Assembly: GCF_023370115.1 (NCBI RefSeq) | Contig: NZ_CP097160.1 | Span: 1,116,001 to 1,180,000 of the forward strand | DNA length: 64,000 nucleotides | From: Gulosibacter sediminis | GTDB taxonomy: Bacteria > Actinomycetota > Actinomycetes > Actinomycetales > Microbacteriaceae | Direction: 5' to 3' | In this document: positions 8,177 through 16,231 of the stretch, in pieces | How the letters are laid out: the number at the start of each line of letters is the position of its first letter | Position numbering within the stretch: the first letter of the stretch is position 1 | Notes under the pieces: model-generated | What the model saw: only the letters and a program-made list of their open reading frames with translations | Database searches by the model: none | Told to the model about the DNA's origin: nothing | Position numbers and translations under genes: made by a program

Positions 8177-11100
8177 GCCCGATCACGTTCGAGCAGCTCG
8201 CCGAGCTCACCACGAAGCCCGGCGACACCGTGCACCCGATCACCGACGAGCAGCGCGGCATTGTCGATGCGCCGCTCGCGCCGACCATCGTGACCGCCGG
8301 TGCGGGAAGCGGCAAGACTCACACGATGATGCTGCGCATCCTCTGGCTCGTCGCGAACCGCGGAGTCGCACCCTCAGAGGTGCTCGGCCTCACCTTCACC
8401 CGCAAGGCCGCCGGCGAACTCCGCGAGCGGGTCGAGGCCGGGCTCGAACGGCTGCGGCTCGCCGGGCACATCGACGTCGACGAGTTCAACCTGCCGCAGG
8501 TGTCGACCTACAACTCGTACGCGAGTGACATCTACAAGCAGTACGCCCTGCTCGTCGGCCGCGAACCCGATGCCCTGCTGCTCGACGAGCCGAGCGCATT
8601 CTCGCTCATGCGCTCGGTCGTGCTCGCCTCCGACGACCCTGGCCTCGAACGCCTCGGCACGACTTCCGTTGGCTCCGTCGCAGCAAGCGCCCTCAAGATC
8701 GCGCGGGCAATGCGCGAGAACGGCCGCAACGCGCGAGAAGTCGCCGACTACGCCGCCGAGGTTGCCGCGGCCGCCGACGAGATCGAGGCACGCTCCGCAA
8801 AGCCCTTCACGCAGGCCCTGCGCGGTACGAACCTCCAGCTCGAACGACTCGACCAACTCTCGGTGTATGCCCGCCTCGCCGAGGTCTACGAGGCGCGCAA
8901 GGTCGAACTCGGCGCGATTGAATTCACCGACCAGGTGGCCTACGCCGCGCAGATCATCGCCCTCGACCCGGCGATCGCCGAGGAGGTGCGGGGCGCCACG
9001 CGTCAGGTGATTCTCGACGAGTATCAGGACACCTCGGTCGGCCAGACTCGACTGTTCGCCGAGCTCTTCGGCCAGCAGGCGGTCATGGCCGTGGGCGACC
9101 CGAAACAGTCCATCTACGCCTGGCGCGGCGCGAGCGCGGCGAACATGAAGCGCTTCGCAGCCGACTTCGCGAACGGCAGCGAGTACCACCAATTCACGCT
9201 GACGACCTCGTGGCGCAACGACCGCGAGATCCTGCGCGTGGCCAACACGATCGCGGCGCCTCTGCCCGCCATCGAGCGCGGCGAGGAGCTCAAGGCCGCG
9301 GCGAAGGCGGGTGAGGGCGAGGTGCACATCCGGCACTTCCTCACCGAACCCGACGAGGCCAAGCACGTCGCCGAGTGGTTTGCGGGCAAGCTCGAACAGG
9401 CACCGGATGCGACGGGGGCGGTGCTCGTGCGAGCCCGCAGCAGCATGGCCGCATACGCGCAGGCCCTGCACGAGGCGGGCGTGCCCCACCAGGTGATCGG
9501 GCTCGGCGGGCTCGTGCGCACGCCCGAGGTCGTCGACCTCACCTCGCTGCTGCGCGCCGCGGCAGACGAGTTTGCGGGCTCCGAACTCCTACGTCTGCTG
9601 TTGGGCGCCCGCTTCGAGCTCGGCCTCGCCGATGTGCACCAGCTCAGCGAACTTGCCGGAGCGCTCACCCGCCTCGGGGCCGACGGCCGCAAACTCGACG
9701 AGCAGCGCAGGCGTGCCGTGCGCGACGACATTCGCGACACCGAGACGGGCACTTCGCTCGCCGAAGCACTCGAGTTCGTTCGCACGGCGACCTCCGAGAC
9801 CGTGCGCAGGTTCGTGCCCGAACTCACGGACAAGGGAGAACGCCGGCTGCGCGACGCCGGCACGCTCATCAGCCGGGTGCGCGGCGCCATGGACCTCCCA
9901 CTCGTCGACTGGGTCACGACGACGATCTCGTTGTCGCGGCTGCGCATCGAGACCGCGGCGAACCCGCGCAACGCCGTTGCGGCCGCGAACCTCGACGCCT
10001 TCGTCGAGGCCGTGGTGCAATATGCCTCGGCAGTGCCCGACGCCGACGTGCACGAGTTCCTCGACTGGCTCGAGCTGACCTTCCGCGACGACCAGCTCGC
10101 CGAATACTCGCCCACGCCGCCCAAGCAGGGCATCGTGCAGCTCACGACGATCCACTCCGCGAAGGGGCTCGAGTGGGACTACGTCGCCCTCGGCAATCTC
10201 GCGAAGGGCAAACTGCCTGGCCCACAGGGCGTCAACCAGCTCGTGGGCAGCGGCCAGTTGCCGAATGCGCTGCGAGAAGACCGCGAAGACTTGCCGCACC
10301 TGCCCTTGGGCAAGATTGAAACCGACGAAGACCTGAAGTGGCACTTCAAGGGTGCTCCGACCCATGACCGCGCGGGCGCAGGGAACGAGCGCGAGCAGCC
10401 GTTCGTGACGCAGAAGTTCCTCCAGCTGATCCGCGAGGACCGCCGCCTCGCCTACGTCGCGATGACCCGGGCGAAGCACGGGCTGCTGCTCACGAGCGCG
10501 CGCTGGAAGGCCGGCCTCAAAACACCGTCGACGCCGTCAATGTTCCAGCTCGAACTTCGTGATTCACTGCCGCTCGAGCACACCGAGTTCGACGCGCCCT
10601 GGGCTCGCATCGACGATAAGCCCGTGGTGTTCACGCTCGCGCAACTCGAAGAAGAGAAAGACGAAGACCTCAAAGCAATCAAGGACGCACTGTCGACGAA
10701 TCCACTCGAGGGTGACGCCGTACCGCAGGCATGGCCGCCGTCGCCGATGGCGCGCGGCGACCTCGCGACCGCGACCGAGCTCGCGAGCGCGGTGGGCGCG
10801 GCGGCCGAGTCGGCTGAGGTCGAGTCGCCCTACGACACGCTCATCGAGCTGCTCGTCGCCGAGCGCGAGCAGGCGAACAGGCCGCCCGAGCTTCGGCTCC
10901 CGTCGCGATTCGGCGCCTCGCTGCTGCACGACCTGTTCGACGACCCGGCGGCGATCGCCCGCAATGCGGCCCGGCCGATGCCGAGCCGGCCCTACCGGGC
11001 CACGCTCGTGGGCAACCTCTTCCACAGCTGGGTCGAGAGCCTCTACGAGGACGTCGCTGGCGGCGGGGCCGCGCTTGAGGGCGCCGACCTCGATGACGCC

Positions 11101-11550
11101 GACTTCAGCTCGGCCAGCCTGACGCAGCTCGACGACGACGACCGGCAGCGGCTCGAGCAGCTGCAGTCGACCTTCCTCGCGAGCCGGTTCACGGCGGGCG
11201 GCCGCCGCCCGAGTGCGGTCGAATTGCCGGTGGACGCGCCGCTCGGCGAGTTCACGGTCGTGAACAAGATTGACGCCGTCTACCGCGATGATGACGGCAC
11301 CATCGAAATCGTCGATTGGAAGACCGGCCGGGCGCCGCGCACCGCGGAGGAGCGCCGTGGGCGCGAGTATCAGCTCATGAGCTATGCCCACGCCTACGCG
11401 GCCAGCTTCGACGAGCCGATCGAGCGCATCCGGGCCACCCTCTATTACGTGGCCGACGACTTGGAGATCAGCGTGACCGAACTCCTCAGCGTCGACGAAC
11501 TCGTGGAGCTCCTGCGGGATGCGCAGGGGAGGGTCGCGCAGGCGGGCTAG
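8173..11550 (+). CDS. adnB: AdnB subunit of the AdnAB helicase-nuclease
   Basis: This 1125-residue protein combines a UvrD-family 3'-5' translocase with a RecB-type nuclease and forms the resection machine with AdnA. The motor motifs are intact: GAGSGKT (43-49), LTFTRKAAGELRERV (Ia), QVILDEYQDTS (II), QSIYAWRGA (III), TTIHSAKGLEWDYV (V) and YVAMTRAKH (VI). The nuclease shows GNLFHSWVE, VNKIDAVY and IVDWKTGRAP near residues 930-1065. In mycobacteria the AdnB motor is reported to be the dominant one, which fits the intact motifs here against the altered AdnA. It begins at the ATGA overlap with adnA. Its TAG stop shares CTAG with the converging phosphotransferase gene. Confidence 0.95.
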   Translation: MSPITFEQLAELTTKPGDTVHPITDEQRGIVDAPLAPTIVTAGAGSGKTHTMMLRILWLVANRGVAPSEVLGLTFTRKAAGELRERVEAGLERLRLAGHIDVDEFNLPQVSTYNSYASDIYKQYALLVGREPDALLLDEPSAFSLMRSVVLASDDPGLERLGTTSVGSVAASALKIARAMRENGRNAREVADYAAEVAAAADEIEARSAKPFTQALRGTNLQLERLDQLSVYARLAEVYEARKVELGAIEFTDQVAYAAQIIALDPAIAEEVRGATRQVILDEYQDTSVGQTRLFAELFGQQAVMAVGDPKQSIYAWRGASAANMKRFAADFANGSEYHQFTLTTSWRNDREILRVANTIAAPLPAIERGEELKAAAKAGEGEVHIRHFLTEPDEAKHVAEWFAGKLEQAPDATGAVLVRARSSMAAYAQALHEAGVPHQVIGLGGLVRTPEVVDLTSLLRAAADEFAGSELLRLLLGARFELGLADVHQLSELAGALTRLGADGRKLDEQRRRAVRDDIRDTETGTSLAEALEFVRTATSETVRRFVPELTDKGERRLRDAGTLISRVRGAMDLPLVDWVTTTISLSRLRIETAANPRNAVAAANLDAFVEAVVQYASAVPDADVHEFLDWLELTFRDDQLAEYSPTPPKQGIVQLTTIHSAKGLEWDYVALGNLAKGKLPGPQGVNQLVGSGQLPNALREDREDLPHLPLGKIETDEDLKWHFKGAPTHDRAGAGNEREQPFVTQKFLQLIREDRRLAYVAMTRAKHGLLLTSARWKAGLKTPSTPSMFQLELRDSLPLEHTEFDAPWARIDDKPVVFTLAQLEEEKDEDLKAIKDALSTNPLEGDAVPQAWPPSPMARGDLATATELASAVGAAAESAEVESPYDTLIELLVAEREQANRPPELRLPSRFGASLLHDLFDDPAAIARNAARPMPSRPYRATLVGNLFHSWVESLYEDVAGGGAALEGADLDDADFSSASLTQLDDDDRQRLEQLQSTFLASRFTAGGRRPSAVELPVDAPLGEFTVVNKIDAVYRDDDGTIEIVDWKTGRAPRTAEERRGREYQLMSYAHAYAASFDEPIERIRATLYYVADDLEISVTELLSVDELVELLRDAQGRVAQAG

Positions 11551-12677
11551 AGCCCGTCGCGCTCCGACGCGGCCGACGGCGCTTCCTCAGCCTCAGTGGG
11601 GAGGTCGTCGTCGGGCTCGTCGCCGAGGTCCTCGGGCGCGCCCTCGGTCTCGGCACGGCGGCGCTGGAACTGCTGGGCGCGGGAGCGGTCGCCGGCGTTG
11701 GCGAGCAACTGCTGCACCTCTTCGAGGTCGAGCACGGGCAGGGTGTCGTGCCGCAACTCGGACTCGTCGAGGCTCCGAACGCGAGTGACGAGGCCGTCGA
11801 GCAACTGCTCCGCGTCGGCCACCACCTCGGGGTTGCGGTGCTCTACGCCGAAGAGCAGCCAGCGCGCGAGCTCAAGCTCGGCATAGAGCAGGGAGCGCTG
11901 GCGCAGCTGCCGGTCGACCGAGGCGCCGCGCGCATCGGTGTACTCGTCGAGGAGGGCGCGCATCACGGCGCCATCGAGGGTCTGTACCCAGCGGATGTCT
12001 GCCGCCGGGTCGCCGATGCGCAGGTCGCTCCAGCCAAGCACGCCCGAGACTGTCGCCCCGGTCACTAAGAACGATGAGCGCTCGAGCGAGCCGTGGATCA
12101 CGCTCGGCGAAAACTCCCACAGCTGCGGGTCGTCGACGGCGCTACCCCAGCGGTCGGCGAGGGCGCCGGGCAGGCGACCCGTCGCATCCGCTCGGCGGAT
12201 GAGCGTCTCGGTCGACTCGCGCACGTCGGCGGCCGACCACTGCTGCAGGCCGGCATCGACGAGCGTCTGCTTCGGCAGGCCGTGGATGGCGGCGATGGCG
12301 CGCCCGATTTCGGGCACGAGCTCGGAATCGAAGTCCATCGGGGTGCGGTCGGCCGGCGAGCCCTTCACGAACGAGTACACCGCGAACGGCGGGTCGCTGC
12401 GAAGGCTGCCGCCGAGTTCGCGGGGCACGTCGAAAGGTAGGCGGGCCCGCACGCCGGGCGTGAGCGCGCGCAGCGCGGCGCTGCGGCTGCGCAGCTCCTG
12501 GGCGGCCGACGGCGATGCGGCGCGGCGGACGAGCAGGTTGCCGTGGTCGCGCGTGCGCAGCAGCGCCGAGTCGTAGTCGTGGGTGTCGTCGTAGCCCCAG
12601 TCGGCCGCCTCATTGACGTAGAGGTTCTCGATGGCCGCGGTCGCGAGGCCGGCAAGCTGGAGGAACTGACCACTCAT
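11547..12677 (-). CDS. aminoglycoside-phosphotransferase-fold kinase-like protein
   Basis: A 376-residue protein with the APH/choline-kinase fold; the substrate is unknown. The early residues around YDDTHDYDSALLRTRDHGN may belong to the nucleotide pocket. SVIHGSLERSSFLV matches the Brenner-type catalytic loop HGDLxxxN, but with Ser in place of the catalytic Asp and Ser in place of Asn. GVLGWSDLRIGDPAADI matches the metal-binding DFG-like region, also with WSD in place of the usual DFG/DWE. It may therefore be a weak or inactive kinase. The C-terminal 100 residues are acidic and disordered. Start ATG 12677 lies 7 nt after TAGGCT. It sits between adnB and nudC in a region otherwise devoted to DNA repair. 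Confidence 0.75.
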   Translation of the reverse strand: MSGQFLQLAGLATAAIENLYVNEAADWGYDDTHDYDSALLRTRDHGNLLVRRAASPSAAQELRSRSAALRALTPGVRARLPFDVPRELGGSLRSDPPFAVYSFVKGSPADRTPMDFDSELVPEIGRAIAAIHGLPKQTLVDAGLQQWSAADVRESTETLIRRADATGRLPGALADRWGSAVDDPQLWEFSPSVIHGSLERSSFLVTGATVSGVLGWSDLRIGDPAADIRWVQTLDGAVMRALLDEYTDARGASVDRQLRQRSLLYAELELARWLLFGVEHRNPEVVADAEQLLDGLVTRVRSLDESELRHDTLPVLDLEEVQQLLANAGDRSRAQQFQRRRAETEGAPEDLGDEPDDDLPTEAEEAPSAASERDGL

Positions 12678-12684
12678 AGCCGAA

Positions 12685-12690
12685 AGCCTA
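12685..12690 (-). promoter_or_regulatory. leaderless -10 element of the phosphotransferase-like gene
   Basis: TAGGCT on the minus strand ends 7 nt before ATG 12677, with no Shine-Dalgarno between. It lies in the 66-bp divergent region shared with nudC. Confidence 0.6.
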
Positions 12691-12728
12691 GGGGGAGGGG
12701 ATCCAGGAGCCGCGTTGCCACACCGACC

Positions 12729-12734
12729 TAGGAT
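12729..12734 (+). promoter_or_regulatory. -10 element of nudC-uvrD2
   Basis: TAGGAT ends 9 nt before ATG 12744; the very short or absent leader contains no Shine-Dalgarno. Confidence 0.55.
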
Positions 12735-12743
12735 GGCTACATC

Positions 12744-13703
12744 ATGAACGAGTTTGTCGATCGCCTTGCCCTGTCCCGCGCAGCCCACGATCGTGACGAT
12801 GCCCATCGCGGCGACGCGACACTGCTCGAACACCCGGATGCGCGCATTCTCGTACAGCGACGCGACGCGACCCTCGTCGGCGAGGCCGCGTCGGATCGCG
12901 CGCTGCAGCTCGATCTTCGCCCCGTCGAGCAGCTCGGCGGCGTCGAGCAGCTGCGCGAGGGCCCGGCCGTGATCTACCTCGGCAAGCTCACGGAGCCGCG
13001 CGGGAATCCGGGCGGCCGCGTGGACGCGGCCGGCACCCCAATCTTTGCCGTCGCGATCTCCGACTTCGAGGCGGGCGAACTCGAGCCCGACAGCGAGCGT
13101 TGGGCGAACCTCCGCGAGCGTGGCGCCGACTTCGACGATCTCGACACGGGCCTCGCAGCGCAGGCGCTCGCCATGCGCAACTTCCACTCTGCCCACAGGT
13201 TCTCGCCGTCGACCGGCGCCCGCGTGGCGTCCGAGCACAATGGCTGGGTGCTCCGCGGAGAGGAGGGCGGCGACCCGACCTTTCCCCGCACCGACGCGGC
13301 TATCATCGTCGGCGTCATCGACCAAAACGACCGCATCCTGCTCGGCGCGAACGTGAACTGGACCCCGAAGCGCTACTCGGTGCTCGCGGGCTTCGTCGAG
13401 CCGGGCGAGTCGCTCGAGCACGCCGTGATTCGCGAGGCCGCCGAGGAATCGGGCGCGCGTGTGCGCAACCCGCGCTACCTCGGCTCGCAGCCCTGGCCGT
13501 TCCCCGCGAGCCTCATGCTCGGCTTCCTCGCTGAACTCGACCCGAGCCAGGACCCGGCCGAGGTCGTCGGCGACGGCGTCGAGATCGCGGAGGTGCGCTG
13601 GTTCACCCGCGAGGAAATCGTCGACCACGTCGATCAGCTGCCCGGCCGAATCTCCATCGCCCGCGCGATTATCGAGGAGTGGTATGGCGGACCGATCGGC
13701 TGA
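12744..13703 (+). CDS. nudC: NAD(+) diphosphatase NudC lacking the zinc-ribbon cysteines
   Basis: NudC hydrolyses NAD(H) to NMN(H) and AMP, and in other bacteria also removes NAD caps from RNA. The Nudix box is complete (GFVEPGESLEHA, then REAAEESG). The NudC signature QPWPFPASLMLGF follows it, separating this from generic Nudix enzymes. The central zinc ribbon normally has four Cys; here the region reads HRFSPSTGARV followed by FPRTDAAII, and none of the four Cys is present. The length of 319 is normal. The gene overlaps uvrD2 by 20 nt, an order I recall from mycobacteria. Start ATG 12744 sits just after a TAGGAT hexamer. Confidence 0.92.
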   Translation: MNEFVDRLALSRAAHDRDDAHRGDATLLEHPDARILVQRRDATLVGEAASDRALQLDLRPVEQLGGVEQLREGPAVIYLGKLTEPRGNPGGRVDAAGTPIFAVAISDFEAGELEPDSERWANLRERGADFDDLDTGLAAQALAMRNFHSAHRFSPSTGARVASEHNGWVLRGEEGGDPTFPRTDAAIIVGVIDQNDRILLGANVNWTPKRYSVLAGFVEPGESLEHAVIREAAEESGARVRNPRYLGSQPWPFPASLMLGFLAELDPSQDPAEVVGDGVEIAEVRWFTREEIVDHVDQLPGRISIARAIIEEWYGGPIG

Positions 13704-15426
13704 TTCAGCCGGCGCCAGCCTGCTCGCCGATCTCAACCCCGCCCAGCGCGAAGCGGCCCTCGCGGTCGTCGGCCCCGTCTGCATCCTTGCCGGGCCGGGC
13801 ACCGGCAAGACCCACACGATCACGCGGCGCATCGCGTACGGAGTGCGCACTGGCGTCTATGCGCCGGACCGCGTGCTCGCGCTCACCTTCACGAACCGTG
13901 CCGCGGGGCAGCTCCGCGGCCGACTCGGCACCCTCGGCGCGTCGGCAGTGCAGGCCCGCACCTTCCACTCCGCGGCGCTGCGACAGCTGAGCTTCTTCTG
14001 GCCGCAGGTGGTGGGCGGCAGCTTCCCGGGCATCGTCTCGAGCAAGTCGCCCATCATCTCGGAGGCCGCCGACCGCGCCGGTGTGCGGCTGAGCCCACCC
14101 CTGCTGCGGAAGGTCGCCGAGCAGCTCGAGTGGCGCAAGGTATCGGAGCGTACGCTCGACCAGTTTGGCGAGGACCTCGCCTCGGGCCGACACCCGAACG
14201 AGACGGGCCTGCCCGCCGAGCAGCTCCACGACCTCGCGGTGCAGTACGAGCGGGCGAAGGAGTCGCGGCACCAGCTCGACTTCGAGGATGTTCTGCTCGC
14301 GACCGCGGGCATGCTCGAGAGCGAGCCCTGGATTACCTCACAGGTGCGGTCCCAATACCGCTTCTTCGTCGTGGACGAGTACCAGGACATCTCGCCGCTG
14401 CAGCACAAGCTGCTGCGGCTGTGGCTCGGCAATCGCCGCGAACTCTGCGTGGTCGGCGACCCCGCCCAGACCATTTATTCGTTCGCGGGTGCGAACGCCG
14501 ACTACCTCACCGGGTTCTCGAGCGAGTTCGCCGATGCCCGAGTGATTCGGGTGGACGGTTCCTACCGTTCGACGCCACCGATCATCGCTGCGGCAAATGA
14601 GCTCGCGAAGCACATCTCGCACGCGATTCAACTTGACCCCCTGCGGGCGCACACGGGCAAGTTCCCGCAACCCGACGTCCGCTCGTACGAGAGCGATGAG
14701 GCCGAGGCGGCGGGCGTGGCCCGGAGCATCCGCCACGACCTCGAAGCGGGGCGTGCCCCCGGCGACATCGCGATTCTCGTGCGGACGAACGCGCAGGTCG
14801 GCGTGCTCGAGCGGGCGCTCGAAGCGGTCGACGTGCCGTTCCGGCTCGCGGGCGGGATGCCATTCTTCCGCCGGCCGGAGGTGCGAGCCGTGCTCGCGGG
14901 GCTGCACGCGGCGGTCGTGGCGGGCCAGGATTCGGGTCCACTGTTTCAGACCGTGAGTAACGTGCTTCGCTCGCGGGGCTGGCAGCAGCAGCGCCCGGTC
15001 GAGCCCGGCCCGCTGCGCGAGGCCTGGGGCGCCATGGATGCGATTATGCGTTTCGCCGATAAGGCCCATGCGGGCACGACGCTCGCGGAATTCAGCGCCG
15101 AGCTCGAGTCCCGCGCCGCGCACCAGTTTGAGCTCCCAATCGACGCCGTGACGATCTCGACGATGCACGCGGCCAAGGGCCTCGAGTGGGACCACGTCTA
15201 CGTCGTCGGCCTGCGCGAGGGGCTCCTCCCGACCACGGCCGCCGCGAACGAACCCGAGCTCGTCAACGAAGAGCGTCGCTTGTTCTACGTGGCGCTCACG
15301 CGAGCTCGAGACCAACTGCACCTATCGCATGCGCTGGTGCAGCCGCCAACGCGCTTTCTGCCGGAGCTCGGCAACCGCATCCGGATTGGAACTCCACCTC
15401 TGCACCATCCCGACGCAGACCGGTAA
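13684..15426 (+). CDS. uvrD2: ATP-dependent DNA helicase UvrD2, short form without HRDC
   Basis: A superfamily 1 3'-5' DNA helicase of 580 residues. Motifs are AGPGTGKTHTI (Lys42), LTFTNRAAGQLRGRL, FVVDEYQDISPLQ, GDPAQTIYSFAGA, STMHAAKGLEWDHVYV and FYVALTRARDQLHL. Synteny with nudC identifies it as UvrD2 rather than UvrD1/PcrA. Mycobacterial UvrD2 is about 700 residues, with a tetracysteine motif and HRDC domain after the motor; here the protein ends about 45 residues after motif VI, so both are missing. The start ATG 13684 lies inside the end of nudC. The last 131 nt are overlapped by the converging cyclodehydratase-like gene. Confidence 0.9.
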   Translation: MADRSADSAGASLLADLNPAQREAALAVVGPVCILAGPGTGKTHTITRRIAYGVRTGVYAPDRVLALTFTNRAAGQLRGRLGTLGASAVQARTFHSAALRQLSFFWPQVVGGSFPGIVSSKSPIISEAADRAGVRLSPPLLRKVAEQLEWRKVSERTLDQFGEDLASGRHPNETGLPAEQLHDLAVQYERAKESRHQLDFEDVLLATAGMLESEPWITSQVRSQYRFFVVDEYQDISPLQHKLLRLWLGNRRELCVVGDPAQTIYSFAGANADYLTGFSSEFADARVIRVDGSYRSTPPIIAAANELAKHISHAIQLDPLRAHTGKFPQPDVRSYESDEAEAAGVARSIRHDLEAGRAPGDIAILVRTNAQVGVLERALEAVDVPFRLAGGMPFFRRPEVRAVLAGLHAAVVAGQDSGPLFQTVSNVLRSRGWQQQRPVEPGPLREAWGAMDAIMRFADKAHAGTTLAEFSAELESRAAHQFELPIDAVTISTMHAAKGLEWDHVYVVGLREGLLPTTAAANEPELVNEERRLFYVALTRARDQLHLSHALVQPPTRFLPELGNRIRIGTPPLHHPDADR

Positions 15427-16162
15427 GGCGTTCGCGCCGGAACGCGAGCCCCTCGCCTGGGGCAGGATGCACGCCGGCGAGGAAGGGGCCGACGCTCTGG
15501 GCAGCGACGACCGCGGCGAGCCACTCGAGCTCGAGCGGCGGATGCGGCGGCGGCAGGTCGTGCAGTTGCGTGGCCGTCGCGATCCACATTTCGTCGTCGG
15601 CTGCGTTGCGGAGGTCGTCGCAGCGCAGGCACGGGGTTCGGCCCGGCAGCACGAACGGCCCGAGCAGGATGCCGTCGTCGTCCCTCGCGACGACGAGATG
15701 AGCGAGGTCGTCGGCCATGAGCGGCAGGTACCGGCGGGGTGAAAGTACCCGCTCGGCCACTTCGACCACGAGATCGGTGTCGGCCGCCGGTCGCGCCTCG
15801 GCCGCGGCGAAGACGACGTGGTGCCCGCGTCGCGCGAACTCGGCCGCGATGCTCCGGGCGAAGGCCGCGGCCGATGCTGGGGTGCGCACCAGCACGCGGG
15901 CGCGCCGGGCGGGGTGCTCGGCAACTGGTGAGCACACCGACAGCAACGCATCGACGAGGAGCTCGTTGGCGCGCTTTCGGTCGGGATGCGTCGCGGCGAT
16001 GCGCTCGAGGAACTCCCGCTCGGCGCCTTTGCGGAGCTCGGAGATGAGGTCGTGGGTGAGCTGCGTGTCGGCGACCGTGACGGCGCGCACCACCCCGCCC
16101 ACGCGGACCCGGTCGTTGCCGACCCAGGTAACGGGGGTGTCTGCGGCGAGTCGATATTGCAC
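15296..16162 (-). CDS. orphan TOMM cyclodehydratase / ThiF-like protein
   Basis: A 288-residue protein resembling the leader-binding/E1-like half of azol(in)e-forming cyclodehydratases. The C-terminal half has a CxxC at Cys178/Cys181 (PCLRCDDLRNAADDEMW, close to the family pattern CLxCxxLxRxDxDPxW) and a second pair in GCGCR (Cys262, Cys264), which together could bind zinc. The N-terminal 130 residues contain a Rossmann-like stretch but no clear ATP-binding Gly motif. No precursor peptide, dehydrogenase or YcaO partner is nearby, so a natural-product role is unlikely. It corresponds to the Rv3196 position in mycobacteria (recalled). It starts GTG 16162. Its final 131 nt, including the CGC motif, are antisense to the end of uvrD2. 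Confidence 0.65.
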   Translation of the reverse strand: MQYRLAADTPVTWVGNDRVRVGGVVRAVTVADTQLTHDLISELRKGAEREFLERIAATHPDRKRANELLVDALLSVCSPVAEHPARRARVLVRTPASAAAFARSIAAEFARRGHHVVFAAAEARPAADTDLVVEVAERVLSPRRYLPLMADDLAHLVVARDDDGILLGPFVLPGRTPCLRCDDLRNAADDEMWIATATQLHDLPPPHPPLELEWLAAVVAAQSVGPFLAGVHPAPGEGLAFRRERLTGLRRDGAEVEFQSGCGCRAPAESALAAAPAHAIGAVGLELA

Positions 16163-16231
16163 CCTCGCATCATTGCGAAAAAGAGCCGGCGCCCGTGGAG
16201 TTATCCACAGGCGCCGGCTCAGGCGTGCTTG

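Noticed and set aside
15296-16162. A thiazole/oxazole-modified peptide (RiPP) biosynthetic cluster
   Set aside because: Only a cyclodehydratase-like protein is present. No YcaO, flavin dehydrogenase, precursor peptide or dedicated exporter lies nearby.
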